This document shows, piece by piece, positions 35,601 through 48,042 of a DNA stretch of 64,000 nt. The stretch covers positions 25,513,001 to 25,577,000 of the forward strand of contig NC_083388.1 of assembly GCF_031755915.1 (NCBI RefSeq), in the 5' to 3' direction. The translations under genes and the position numbers were made by a program. The stretch comes from Ziziphus jujuba (lineage: Eukaryota > Streptophyta > Magnoliopsida > Rosales > Rhamnaceae). The notes under the pieces are model-generated. The model saw nothing but the letters and a program-made list of their open reading frames with translations, had not been told where the DNA came from and made no database searches. The stretch's first letter is position 1, and the number at the start of each line of letters is the position of its first letter.

Positions 35601-38055
35601 GTTCGCTCTCCGGGGGTGAAATCAGATTCCAAAGGTCGGGAAACGAGAAGAGGAAGTAGCTCAGCAACAGCATTCTTGATAGCAGTTTTCATATCAGCAG
35701 TTAGTGTGTCACGATATAACCTCAGCACAACAGGGAGTTTAGCCTGAAAGGAAACAGCATATGATAAAAGTTTCAAATGCCACAACATAAACTTCCAATC
35801 TTGCCCCCTCTTTTCTTTACATAACTCACTTAACTTTCAGAGATGACAGAGCCCAAAGAAAAAAGCATGATTAATTACTTACTGTTCTGAGCAAACCAAT
35901 AATGAAAGGAAGAAGACGATCTCGAAAATTAGAGGTTTCCTCCTCATCCAACTTCACCTGCCAATTTACCAATATGAAAAATCAGTTTGGTGAGATTGAG
36001 AGAAGATATTCTCAAAAGCAGGAAATAAAATATAGAACTCACTTCACTATCTTTTCCATTTGTGGGAATAGATGCTCTTGCTTTAGCCTTGGACAAAATT
36101 ACAATATCTCTATCGCCCACATCATGTATCGAAGCACGCAAGAATTCTGCTGAAAGAATGCTACAAGAAAAAATTTAATAAGTTACTACCTACTAAAACT
36201 ACAATAATTCATCTGGTTTCCATTTGAAGAAATGGCCATTATTTATTCAAATAGCAGAAAAGAAACAGAAACAAAACAAAATATTACAAAACCCAAAACA
36301 AATATAAATCTACCATAAGAGCTAAAGATACCTGTTTATGGATTCTATTGCAGCTGCCACATGATCCCGGAGGTGGCGAAAACAATGTAAACCAGAAAGC
36401 TCATCACCTTCCTAAAATTAAATTAAATTATCAACCATTAAAACCCTCTTATAAACAATTCTCAAACTTCAATAAATAAATAAACAAAAAACAACAACTG
36501 TAAATGCAACAGCAGTCCCAAGGCATGGTCTCTGTAAAAACATTTTAAGGGAAAGAAAAGTTCATAAAAAGGTGCTAGAAGATACCAGCAAATGTTGCAA
36601 ATCATCCGTAATATCCAAAGCTCCAGCACAATCAGCAGATGCAACAAGCTGTAGGACAATAACATCATATTAACTTATAACGACAAAGTTTCTATCTTTA
36701 ACAGCTGGACTCCTGGCATAAAGAAGTTTAAGCATATGAAATAAGGAAGAACTACAGACCAATATTCTTCAACCTTTTCATATAGCTTATAACATAACAG
36801 CAAAACATAACCTGGGAAGTAAAGGGAAAACTGGCTTTGAAAATTCGCACAAAATTTCAAAAGTGAACAAACAAAAAGACAACGAAATGTCATGATCATG
36901 GATCAGGGACTGCAATTTACTAATACTAGTATCTGTGGATATTTGGCAGGCTTCTAAAACATAAGCACCAAAAACTTCACAAAACTGATAGCCAAATTAC
37001 AAACTCGCAGATTTTTTTTATCTTTCCAGAAGCAGAAGTTACTCCAACATACGAAGCATCCTGACTAATGGTTCTTATTCTAAACTAACCTTATATCCCA
37101 AAATACAAATGTCCAAAGCATATATAACCTTTTACGAACTGTGAATTTCACTTTCGCCATGAATTCAATTCAACCTCAGGAACAATTTATAAACAATTTT
37201 TAATACAGAAGCGAAAAAAATATTAATAATAAGTACCAATTTAAGAGCAGAAAGAGCTTGGTTGACGTATAATATGAGCCTGAGTTTCTGCTGAAGAGCC
37301 AAGAGATTGCTCCTGGTGGCATTAAGCTCGTGAATTTGCGATGCGGACTCCACCAAATCCACGTCCAGGAGCCTTATCGTCTCCTTCAACTCCCGTATCC
37401 GATTGCAACCTTCCACGATCTTCACATTCAAATCCTGAAGCTGACCTTGAGCCTCAAAGAAGGAATTCGAGCGCAGCGAGATCTCCTTCACCAAGTGCAA
37501 CTCCACCACATCCAAGTAATGCGAAAGCTTCTCTTGCAAAACAAGATTCTCGGAGACATTGGAGAAGGAGCAGACGGAGCGGAACGTAGCTCCTTCTTCC
37601 AAAGCGAAATCTTCCTTGAAATACAAAGCAGGGACTTCTCTCAAGCAGGCGACGAGCGCTTCGCCTTGGCCACCGATGTTGTCCAAATCCAGACTCTCCT
37701 TGCTCGCATGGTTCCGAATATCCTCGAACCGGTGGTAGGAATCGGAGATCGAGGCGATGTAGGTCTGGAAATCGGATCGGGCTACGTCGGAGACGGCTTT
37801 GGAGGAGAGAGGTGTGAATTCGGGAGGGGCGACGGAGGTTGAGGAGGAAGACCACCAGCCGATCCAGGAAGCGGAATCGGAGGCATTTGGATTGTTGAGA
37901 ATGGAGGAGAGGCTCTGACTACTGCTACTACTGGTGGTGGCGGCATTGGCATCAGAATTGGATCTGCTTGGAGGTTGAATTGAAGACCTTCCTGATTGGG
38001 AAGGCAACGATTCCATGCTCACCATCTTCTTCAAACCATGTTGATGCTGATTCAT
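30547..38055 (-). CDS. VPS54: VPS54, GARP-complex subunit (18 exons, 1,024 aa)
   Basis: VPS54 is a subunit of the GARP tethering complex (VPS51-54), which captures endosome-derived vesicles at the trans-Golgi network. The coding exons, high to low coordinate, are: 38055-37237, 36648-36586, 36411-36332, 36160-36043, 35957-35883, 35743-35587, 35449-35361, 34939-34692, 34332-34161, 34074-33991, 33902-33496, 33210-33057, 32846-32765, 32457-32378, 32080-31919, 31818-31751, 30892-30812 and 30682-30547. All junctions are GT-AG, the frame is continuous and the sum is 3,075 bp. Family hallmarks are SSILNNPNASDSASWIGWWS at the N-terminus, the helical segment ENLVLQEKLSHYLDVVELHL, and LRENTEAVFAACDAAHGRWA. 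The C-terminal Vps54 domain (VHRDEIHTKLVQIM, about residue 880 on) ends at NWGQLDEFFVQRFG. Met1, Met11 and Met14 are all possible starts; Met14 fits homologues well. A Ser/Asn-rich variable stretch lies around residues 690-740. Confidence 0.96.
31380..31475 (+). repeat. Possible tRNA-derived SINE in VPS54 intron 16
   Basis: The stretch GGCAGCCTAGTAGTGTAAT resembles a Pol III A box (TRGCNNAGYGG). About 40 bp later TAGTTCAAGTC resembles a B box (GGTTCRANNC), followed by an A-rich end (CACAAAAAACAAAAGG). Spacing and order fit a tRNA-derived SINE head. I see no clear target duplication. It lies between exons 16 and 17, sense-opposed to VPS54 transcription. Confidence 0.35.
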
Positions 38056-38216
38056 ATATACAATTCTATATATATATATATATATATATATTGACTATAA
38101 TCTATATAGTGAAAACAGAGAGAGAAGAAAGAACGAATTCTTCAGAGTCGACCAGGATAGCGTAAATCGCCGGTGGGATTCCGACAGAGTTTGGATAAAC
38201 CCTTGGGAGAGAAAAA

Positions 38217-38247
<31 letters not shown>

Positions 38248-38420
38248 GAGGGAATTCGAAGAATGAAAAAAATGTAAATGGTGGATCTGATGAATAATAA
38301 GGAATTAAATTTAAAAAAAAATTAGGAATATAGATAGGTGATGTATTCTGATACAGCAGCGGAGGGGGACTTGGATCTGAACTGAGACGAAACCTGCAGT
38401 TGTCACGACTCACGACTCAG
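38056..38420 (-). promoter_or_regulatory. VPS54 5' leader / promoter region
   Basis: Upstream of the VPS54 start on the minus strand is a (TA)n tract (about 38067-38090). A long CT run follows (about 38218-38245, read TCTCTC on the coding strand), which is common in plant 5' leaders and core promoters. No canonical TATA box stands out. The boundary between UTR and promoter cannot be fixed without a transcript. Confidence 0.4.
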
Positions 38421-40161
38421 GAGTCAGGACCAACGACGAGGCAACGAAATTTCATAATGGCTATGGCCGCTCTCATAATCCGAAAATCCTAATATCAAAA
38501 CCGGGTCGATCCGTATCCATTCATGTTTTATTACCTTTCTTTTTAAGAAATATATAATAATTTAAAAATGCATAAGTACAATATTTTGTTCAAAAAATAA
38601 ATTATCTTACATATAACACTTTTTTTTAATCGAATGGAGAACCTTTTTAAAGATAATTATTTAAGTGGACCTCTAGTTTTAGTATCATTAACTTTTGTTT
38701 ATCAAGAATTGAAAGGAAAAAAAATTATATTATTTGATTAAATTTTGTATTATCAATTCACCTATCACTTTTTTATTAATTATTATTTGGTCACGCATCC
38801 AAATTCGATCTCATCACATCAATTTATATCAAAATGTATTAAGCTAATACTATGCAAAATTTCTGCAAATTACAACTCAATAGGAAGTATGTTTTCCTTC
38901 TCAAAAGGAAAAGAATTATGTTTCCAATAGATTGTTATAAAGAGTGGGTAATTATAATATTTAATGGATTTTATACATTAGAAAATACAAGTTTTTTTAA
39001 GTTATAATAAATTGCTTTCATTGAGTTTCATGCCAAAAGGTAGACTAGTGGGTTGCACTTGCACATGGAGTAGAGTGCGCCACAGGAGGCTAGTGGAATG
39101 GACTTTGGCTTCCAACATCAGAGCGGCCCACTAACTACTATTTGGTGACATGAGAAATGAAAATAACATGTAACATAAGTTTCGATCAAAGTGGTAAATA
39201 TGAGTTTCAGATTTTCAGTTGGTTATTTATACAAAATTCTTAAATCCATAAAAGAGAACCACTTTATACCAAACAAACAGTAATTAGTTGAGCTGTTATA
39301 TTAGACAACAACAACAACAACAGAAAAAAAAAAATAAGAACAATAAAATGTATATATATTTATATAGTCTCCAAGTTTTAATTTAGACTTGAAGGAATAC
39401 CATGCGTTCCATACGAGGGGTGTTGACCCTCACCTTTCTGTTTAGATGCGGTTTCACTCGTATCTCAATGCAGTTTACAAGTACGCATGCATACAGAACT
39501 CGGTCCCTTCTTCACTGTCAAACCTAGTATTCCCATGCTTCAATATTCAATCGTTATGGATTGAAGCTTGCTTAAGTTGAATCCCGTTCCCGGAAATATT
39601 ACTTGGATTTTTTTGAGATATAGAGGACTCCAAATGGGTCAAATGCAGTAGAGGGACAACACTGCAGTTCAGTTCTGCACCTTGAAATATCTCATCAAAT
39701 ATCAGAAGAATGCATAAAGAGTGAGGGGTCACTTATGGTGGAAAAGACATGTTCTACAAAGCAAGGAAAAAGTTTTAGATCTCACCCCGAACATCATTTA
39801 TAAAGTCCCTAGAACCAAGAGACAAACATTAAAGAGGGAGGTCTAATTTGCTGTCAACTGTTATAATTATCTCCTTGTTCTGCCAACCTCAAAAGCAGCA
39901 TTTACCTTTACATTCTGTCAAAAAAGACACTCCATTCATCCCTATATTTCGAGTTTTGAACAGTTTTCTTCATTGTTTTCCTGGATTCTAACCACTGACA
40001 AAGGTTACAACATACAAGGTGCAAAATTGTACTTTTTCTTATTCACCTTCTGGTTATCACCGAGATGGATTTTCATTTTTCCCACAAAAGGAAAAATAGT
40101 GTTAGTTGATTGTGATAAAAGCCTTGAGTACAGGTAAACACCAAATATGTGTGCACAACCT
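38421..40161. other. Intergenic, no gene recognised
   Basis: This is AT-rich sequence between the VPS54 promoter and the 3' end of the zinc-knuckle gene. I see no conserved coding segment, and short open frames (for example around 39550-39730) lack recognisable homology. Part of 39900-40160 probably belongs to the 3' UTR of the zinc-knuckle gene. Confidence 0.5.
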
Positions 40162-42946
40162 TCACAGTATCTGGGCATCCTCTTGTAAAACGACCTTCCT
40201 ATCAACATGGCATAAAGCTCGAAATTTGCCACTAGTATATCGGCATGTCTTCATGCAAACCTTCAATCATTAACGTTCCTAAAGTAGGTAAAGTTTTTCT
40301 ACATACAATGAATAGAGCAAAAAAATAAGTACTGACTTACCGAACCTAGATGGCCATATTGGCCACAATTGTAACAAGAAAGATTTACTGGAACCGCAGA
40401 AGTTGAATCAACACAACATAGATGACCAAAAGATTTGCATACATAACACTGTATTCCCTGTCAACAGAATTCCAAATGCATATAAAAGATAGAATGAAAA
40501 AGAAGAAAAAGGAAAAAGAAAACGAAACACAAAACTAAGCATTTTCATTATTAACATACAAACCTTAAGATCATCAGGAGAGTAGTCATTTGAACATGAA
40601 AACATATCATGCCCTGAATCTCCACATCTTAGACAAATTCTGTCACTTGGATTATCTTCTTGGTCCTTGTATGGGCAATCTCTAGCAAGATGTCCTCTTG
40701 ATCTACAGGAAAAGCAATTCTGTTTCTGCGTGAAAGCAAGGATACATACTTGTAACTAAAATCAAATTGCTAACCTAATCCACTAATTCTCCTATAACCA
40801 GGATTCAACTGTGTTATCTACAGTAACACACATCATGCTGTTTTGCAATATTGTAAAAGGAAAATAGGCTCGGAAAGACAGACAGACTTGAGGCTACATG
40901 GATAATGCTATTTCTTATCAATTTTAGTTATCTTCACATAGACAAAAAAATCAGGGAAAATCTATAAGACGTTTTCAAGAAAATGGGAAATTTCTATTAT
41001 AATCATCACCTCGCTAAATATTACCCATGTAAGGATTAAATATGCTTTCTGTAGAGGAATAATATTAGTATGTAATATACTTCCCTTCATGACAACATAA
41101 TTTAACTTGTAGATTTTGGCATCTTTCTTAGTAAAGTTATTATGAGGTTTAAGAATTTATATTTAGGCACTACGTTAGGAAGATCCATTCAGGAATAATT
41201 CAGTGGAACAACCATCATACGATAGTGCATCTCACTCCAGGTCAAGAAGAATGTTTTTCAGAAATGAAATGAAACTAGTTTTACAATTACCAGCTTGCAA
41301 CGCCTCCTTCTATGCCCCAAACTCCCACAAAGAGAACACGGCCTCCTCCGCTTCTGAGCTGTGCAATTTTTCCCTGTATGACCTCCCTCACCACAACGAC
41401 GACAGGCAAAACTGCTATGTTCTGGCGGATCAAAATATCTTGGTCCACGCTGAAATAATGTATTAGAATTATAAGGTCAAATTGTGAACTAGTTACAATG
41501 CTACATTTTCAAATTCGTAATTAAGATATAGGCATTTAACTCACAAGCAGTTTTCGAAACACGGAATTGGAGTTTTTCACACCAGATTCTGTTTCCACGG
41601 ACACCATTTTTGCATCTTGACCATTGTTCATCTGCTCTTCTTCTTTTTCTGTATTAACCTAAAATCAGACGACAAAAAAGATTGACTATGTTTTGTGGGG
41701 TGTCATCAAACAGCAACACAAATAACTGATTCAAAGTTTAAACAAAAACACAATGAAGATATAGGCATTCCAACTCACAAGGAGTTTTGGGAACACAGAA
41801 TTGGAGTTTTTCAAACTGGATTCTGTTTCCATGGACACCATTTCTTCATCTTGACTGGTGTTAATCTGCTTTTCTTCTTTTTCTGTATTAACCTATAATC
41901 AGAAGGAATAAATAAATAAAGATACAATTTTTTTTTTTTTGGGTCACCCAACAGCAACACATATAACTGATTCAAAGTTTAAACAACAAAACAATTAAGA
42001 TTTAGGCATTTCAACTCACAACGAGTTTTTAAAACACAGAATTGGAGTTTTTCAAACTAGATTCTGTTTCAATGAACACCATTTTTCCATCTTGAATGGT
42101 GTTCATCTGCTTTATTCCTTTTTTTGTATTAACATATAATCAGAAGGAAAAAAAAAAAAAAAAAGACGAATATATATATATATTTTTCGGGTCATCAAAC
42201 AGCAACACAAAAAACTGAATCAAAGTTTAAAAAGAAATGATTCGACAATATTTTGGAACTTACAACTTATCGATTCGAAACAATTCTTACTGTATATTGC
42301 AATTTTGTCAGTAATTGTTTATTTTTTTTACTTTTTTCTTTATGTCTCTTTTTGTTATTTTCTTTTCTTTTTTTGTGGGGTCCTCTTTCATTTGATTGAA
42401 CTGATGAATCTCAAAGCTGCAAAAAGTGGATGTGAAATCTAAAACCATGGTCATGCTCAGAAGAAAAACATACCTAAAAAAGCTGAAATTTAGTCATGCA
42501 GAGTGTACGAAGTTAACGAATTACCCAGCGACCCAAAGTGGAAAAACATAATAAACAGCTCCCAAAAAAAAAAAAGTAAAAAATAAAAAATAAAAAATAA
42601 AGTCCAAAAAAAGTAAAAAATGAAAAAGTGGAACCTAAGAGTTACTTGGTCATGAGCTTCGACGATCTTCTGCTCCAGCAGCTTATTGTTTGTCTTCCTC
42701 TTCTTCCTGAAAGCTTCAGCTTTGAACAAAGCTTGTAGATTTTCAAACCCACTCAGATCTGCAAGAAGCTTGTACTCTTCGTCCAAAGATCTAAAAAATA
42801 TAAATTTTCCCTTATTTGCAGTATATTCTCCTCCATGTTCTTTATCCATTTGAGCATATTCTCCTTCTTCTTCGCTGCTCGTTATCAAAGACCACCAGCT
42901 TAGTTTATCAATATCTCCTCCTTCTGTTGGCTAGCTTATCCGCCAT
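40162..42946 (-). CDS. CCHC zinc-knuckle protein with duplicated exon; start frame damaged
   Basis: This is a plant zinc-knuckle (CCHC) protein of the nucleic-acid-binding type; its RNA targets are unknown. Exons on the minus strand are 42946-42646, 41892-41779, 41658-41545, 41449-41291, 40725-40564, 40457-40341 and, less surely, 40260-40162. Six knuckles are visible: CRRCGEGGHTGKNC, CSLCGSLGHRRRRC, CFSCRSRGHLARDC, CLRCGDSGHDMFSC, CYVCKSFGHLCCVD (Asp for the last Cys) and CYNCGQYGHLGSVC, the last spanning a splice junction. Exons two and three are tandem duplicates of 38 codons each; a third copy (42133-42020) is dead. The natural ATG (42946) runs out of frame after about five codons because of an apparent extra T in AAGCTAGCC. 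In-frame translation could begin at the later Met of AQMDKEHGG. The C-terminus is short compared with Arabidopsis homologues, so the last exon is tentative. Confidence 0.75.
41525..42232 (-). repeat. Three tandem ~235-bp units, each holding one 114-bp exon
   Basis: Units 41525-41756, 41757-41996 and 41997-42232 share intron and exon sequence end to end; all contain CAGCAACACA.ATAACTGATTCAAAGTTTAAAC-type intron sequence. Each carries a 114-bp exon starting GTTAATACA. The first two exons are open with proper AG/GT sites. The third has AT instead of AG at its acceptor and an internal TAA, so it should be skipped. Confidence 0.9.
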
Positions 42947-44718
42947 TTTTAATTTCTTTCAATCAAAAGCAAAATTGGGAAAAATTGGATCACTTTTATC
43001 CTTGCGTATAGGTATCCAAAATTTTTACCAATTGGACCTGTGACAATGTAATTACTAAGAATATATTCCACTTCCAATAGAAAATTTGTGAACACTCCAG
43101 ATTACAATGGTTTATGGTCTCTAGATTTCTGAATCCAAATGGGCCTTGCACTATATTACCAAAGATAAAACGTTTAGTACTACAATCATCCTTTCTAATT
43201 AAATAAAAAAAAAAATAGTACGACTTTTAATGTGTAAATATGATAACACTCATAGCTAAAAAACTGAATTCCCTTTCTTTTTTGCCTTTTTTTTTTTTTT
43301 TTTTTTAAGCCCAACTGGTTTTCCGTTTGTAAAATATTTTCTATTAAATAAACATATAAAGATAGTGTGCATATGAAAATATAAAATAATAAATGAAAGT
43401 ACGTATGGAAAAATTTTAACTTAGAAAATAAAGTTGGCCTTCTATATTTAACTCTGTTTGAAGATGGATAAGGTAATAAATAGCCTATTTGTAGATGCTG
43501 CTGATGGAATCAACCAATAAACCTTTTAATATTAAATGCAGCTGTGAGGATGGTGCTGAGAAAATAAATTTGACGATTTTATAGTTATTTTTAACAACAT
43601 ATGATAAAAAAAAATTTTAAAAAAAAATTAAAAAAATTGCCAGGTATATCAAATAATAGTTAATATATACTATATTTGTTAAAATAATTATCAATAATAT
43701 AAAGTCACAAATCACTACTACATGTTATTAGCCAAATCTTAAATCATTGAACTTTCACCTTTTTATTTGCAAAAAATCACTGTTCACCTTTATTAATTAA
43801 TTCTTATTTTTATTTTTGAATACTTTAGCAACAGAATTTTTTTAGTTTTCTGAAATGATTTATACTCAATAAAAAATAAAATAAAAAACATTAACTGGTA
43901 TTACATAAATAAATAAAATTTGATTTGTCACAATAACCTAGTTTAAAATAATGAAGAAAAAAAAATGATGTTGGGAATATTTTATATATTTAGGTGTTCC
44001 TTTTGGGCCAATTTTTTCGATTTAATTTTCCATGGAAATGGCTTTTCATGATGGAAAATGGTCACATATCAAATGTCGTGCAGATATAAATAAAACCTCT
44101 GAAAAAATGTCTCATAATTTTTTCACCTTAATGGATTCAATTCCTTGGCATCTTTATTGTCAAGATTTGCAATGTTATAACCCTATAACATGTACAAAGA
44201 GGAGAAAATATTAGTATTAGCTTGATGGTAATCTATCTCTTTTTTAATGAATAAAGATTATCAACTTGAATGTCTAGCTTACAATGCCCCCAAAAAAAAA
44301 AAAAAAAAATGGTTAATCCATGATGCTTATGGTTTTCATTGGTTTGTTCGAAGTTAATAGCATTTGGTCAGTCAATAAAATTACTTTGATGACCAGCTTT
44401 ACCAACCCAACATACCATCGAAAAGTCATGGGAAAATGAATTCATCAACTTAAAAATATGAAAAATATTGTTCATCCCGTTCTGTGAAATTTCACCTTCT
44501 TAAATGGACATTATCTTTAAATTAAGAAACGTTTCATTGTGTTTAGCAACCTATTAAGAATTGTTCTATTCGACTGTAATCGTATTTTTTTAGTCTTTTA
44601 TCTTCTCTGAAATAATTGGTAGTCTTTTTTAATTGGACCTCACCAGCAGATTGACTCCAAAAGTCCTGTGAGAGTATTAAAACCCAAGCAAAGATAAAGG
44701 CAAACTAACCTTCAAAAA
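42947..44718. other. Intergenic, no gene recognised
   Basis: This is very AT-rich DNA with poly(T) at about 43288-43307 and A-rich runs. No family I recognise is encoded. It separates the two minus-strand housekeeping-type genes from the plus-strand LWK receptor cluster. Confidence 0.5.
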
Positions 44719-47100
44719 ATGGAGTCACCTCAGTTATCCATCCTCTCTGCATCATTGTTTCCATCTTGTTTCATAAACCATCAAACTGCCAACAAGCATA
44801 CAAAATAACATGCAAGTCAACTGCTCCAAAACCACTTCCATGTCAAAGGGTACCTCTGCAATGGCCCTCAAAAGTCATGCAGATCCTTTGTTACCTTCAT
44901 ATCCAACCCACCTTATGACACACCTCTTATCGTTGTCTATCTTCTTGGTGCTGAAGCCTCAAGCATTATCTCCATTAACAAAAACATCGCCAATGTTGAT
45001 CATAAAATTCCATGCAACAAGTTGATCATAGTTCCAGTTTCTTGTTCATGTTCTGGTAACATCTATCAGCAGGTTACCCCTTATACTGTTAATAGTAATG
45101 ATTCTCAGGACAACATTCTAATAGGAAATGAGACTTACCAATGTCTGACCACTTGCCTGGCCTTGATGGGCATTAACTATTTTGGCAATGAAAAGCTTAA
45201 ATCCGCTGAGATGTGCATGTCCTAGTAGTAACCAAACTGCAGATGTTGTGAAGTCCCTTTTGGTTTATATGGTGACTTGGGGCGATATGGTTTTGTCAAT
45301 TGCAGAGGCGCTTGAAGCAAGTACAAGGAGTATCCTAGAAGCGAATATACTGTAAGAGAACAGCCCCTTTACTCCTATTTTGGTTCCACTGAAAAACCAA
45401 CTCAGTGAAAATTGCACTGAAGATTCAGAGAATTCTTTCTGCAAATGCCCTCAGGGTTACCATAGAGAAGAGAAGTCAAGGGGCTCAAACGCATTAGTCA
45501 TGATGGTAAAAGATCTCCAGTCAAGTTGGTTACTCTACTAGGCATCTCTAATCTTCTCCACTCTCTATTTCCCTCTTTGTTTTCTTCCTGAAAAAGGTAA
45601 TCATCTTATGAAGTTGAAGAAAGACGAACAAAAAAAATGTTCACTTCTCTTTTGTATAACTCCTGCTCTTACATGCATTTTAATGGAAAAGGGTTGTGGT
45701 TCTGCTGCTTCTGGACCATTTGACCACTTAGATCTTTGTCTCTTAAGATGTTTGAGATTTCTTGCAACTTCATTTCATTGTTGAAAGGCAGCCAACAGCA
45801 TGTATAAGTTCTTAATATCCATATGCTGAATACAAACATAACAGCAGCTTTCGCTGCTTACTGCGTATTGTTTTTGGAAAACCAAGATGACATAAATAAC
45901 ATACTTAGTCATGAATTTGATTGATGAAAAATATCAAAGGACTTCAATTGCCAACTTCAAAGAATTTGATAATACATGTTTTTTTGGGGGGTTTATATTG
46001 GAATGGGATTGCTATACCTATGTCTTCTTGAATACAAGCTATATATAATTTTGAGGAAAAGAAGAGACAAATTATGCAAGGAAAAGAATTTCAAGCAAAA
46101 TGGAGGCTTCTTGTTACAGCAAAAACTCTCATCTTTTTGGTAGTAGTATAAAACCAAAGATTTTCTCTGCAGAGAAGCTAGCAAAAGCAGCAGACAATTT
46201 CAATCAGAGTAGATTTGTTGGTCAAGGAGGCTATGCAACAGTTTACAAAGAGATGTTACCTGATGGAAGCATAGTTGCAATTAAGACGTCCAAAGCAATA
46301 GACCAAAGCTGGATTGAGCAATTTAACAATGATGTTGTCATTTTATCCCAAATCAACCACAGAAACACAGTGCAATTATTTGTGTGTTGCTTGGAAACTG
46401 AAGTTCCATTACTATTATATGAGTTCATCCCAAACATTACTACCATATGCATAAGATAAAACTTAAATCATCACTTTCCTTGGAAAATCCCATTATAATC
46501 GCCTCCGAGGTTGCAGGAGCAGTAGTATGCATGCATTCTGCAGCATCCATCCCATCTTTCATAGAGACATCAAATCCTCCAACATGAGACATCAAATTCT
46601 GCAACATACTTTTGGATGATAAATACGGCGCAAAAGTGTCAGATTTTGGAAGTTCAAGATCAATCCCACAAGACAAAACTCACTTGATCTTAAGAGTACA
46701 GGGGAATTTTGGCTCTATAGGTCCTGAATACTTCCAATCAAATTAATTCTCTGAGAAAAGTGATGAATATAGGTATGGGGTTATGCTGGTTAAGAGCTCT
46801 TAACCAGGAAATAGCCACTTTCATCTGCCAGACTTACAGGGAAAAACCCGGTTACCCATTTCTGCATGTTGACAAAAAGAGAATCAACTTGTTGAGATTT
46901 TAGATCCTTGAGTTGCGGAATAAGTAGAGGAAAGAGATATTTATACTGTTGTAAAGCTTGCAGTTGGATGCTTGAGATTGAATGGGAAAAAAAAGACCTA
47001 CCATGAAAGAGGTATTTATGGAGTTGGAAGGATTGAGAAAGACTCTAACAAGCTTGTAGGACTATCAAGAACTTCAGATGTTCCTAAGGGACGAAATGCC
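44719..47100 (+). pseudogene. LWK1: old LysM/WAK-kinase receptor pseudogene
   Basis: The N-terminus starts at ATG 44719 (MESPQLSILSASLFPSCFI). LysM-ectodomain pieces follow: a KGYLCNG-type Cys block, NKLIIVPVSCSCSGNIYQ (about 45020-45065), YQCLTTC, and a LysM3 end ending FTPILVPLK (about 45370). A KCPQGYH Cys stub comes at about 45440. After a gap the kinase begins (NGG.LLQ, about 46100). It has [20 protein letters not shown], a Gly loop degraded to [15 protein letters not shown], and a WAK-like [17 protein letters not shown]. After this the frame is lost. Only traces follow (HRDIKSSN-like, KVSDFGS, PEYFQSN, and a subdomain XI trace of LNGKK..TMKEV near 46980-47020). Stops occur throughout. 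Its kinase is nearest to canonical WAKs, so the fusion predates its decay. Confidence 0.85.
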
Positions 47101-48042
47101 ATTAACAAGATGTGCAAGTGAAAATTTACAAGAATCTATGGTGGATGGTATTGTCTTCGCCATAGAAAAGGAGTCTTTATCAATATAGAAATCAACTTGA
47201 TAGCAATAGCATCATGTACCTAAAATCGCACCAGAATGCTTTTTATATGGCTTTTGAAACTTTTACTTTTATGTATGCATTATTTCAAGCACATTTGAAG
47301 TTCAGTACTGTTTATGACACATTATTTACGTGACCAAATTTCTTTTTCTTGAAAAGATTAATACCAAAAATTAAAATAAATAAATAAATAATAAAAAAAA
47401 AAAACCTAAGAATACAACAATAAAATAAACAAAATCAATTTGGGCTTTGTCAAAGTCAGTTTTTATATTAGTCCTTGGTAAAGATGAAAGATGGTATAGA
47501 ATTCTGACAAACGAGGTTGGGTAAAAGATGGTAGAAGAATCCTACGTAGTACCGAGTCATCAAAGAACCAAGTCTTCTTCTCGTAAGAAGCTAAAACTGA
47601 TTCTCCGAAAACTGATGGGTTGAGCTTCCAAAAGTCTTGAACTGCGGCCAAGTTAACTTTTGGGTCCTGTCTGAAGATCATGTATTGCAGTTGTCCGTTA
47701 GTCAACAATGGATGGTAATAAAAAAACTTGGGCAGAAAAACAGGTATTATTCATTTTACTTTTAACCAATCTCACGTTGCCACGTTTCTCTTGCAACGCA
47801 ACATGTATTAAGTTTCCACAAAATATTTAATTCCTCTTGACCCACAGACATAGACCAAATCATCAGGCTGGCAAGCATAGAATTTTCAAACTTTCCTTTT
47901 CTTTACTCATGATGATGACCCATGAGGAGTTGGAAAACGATTGAAAAAAAGGAAAAAAAGGGTGCCTTCTAATATATCATGTACTTGTAGCCGAAATGAT
48001 AATATAAGACGTATATGTTTTGAGAATTGAGTTCCCAGAAGC
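47101..48042. other. Spacer LWK1-LWK2
   Basis: This is mostly non-coding. One minus-strand open frame (47708-47463) looks more protein-like than its surroundings, with DFWKLNPSVFGESVLASYEK, but I do not recognise the family. Part of it (GCCAAGTTAACTTTTGGGTCC) recurs at 56096-56118 upstream of LWK4, so it is at least part of the duplicated unit. The region just before 48043 is the LWK2 promoter side, and 47870-47960 aligns with 56560-56660. Confidence 0.5.
47463..47708 (-). CDS. Unrecognised 81-codon open frame, possibly a gene fragment
   Basis: The frame includes VNLAAVQDFWKLNPSVFGES and YEKKTWFFDDSVLRRILLPS. This composition is more protein-like than other short frames nearby. No family is recognised, there is no clear promoter, and a segment recurs only in part at 56096-56118. 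It may be a leftover exon of an unrelated gene captured in the duplicated spacer, or chance. A methionine start at its 5' end is not assured. Confidence 0.25.
   Translation of the reverse strand: MLTNGQLQYMIFRQDPKVNLAAVQDFWKLNPSVFGESVLASYEKKTWFFDDSVLRRILLPSFTQPRLSEFYTIFHLYQGLI

Noticed and set aside
37330..37842. Plus-strand frames opposite VPS54 exon 1
   Set aside because: They are antisense to a strongly conserved exon and have no recognisable family.
43000..44700. Small frames such as 44032-44214 as genes
   Set aside because: They are short, AT-biased and without motif or neighbour support.
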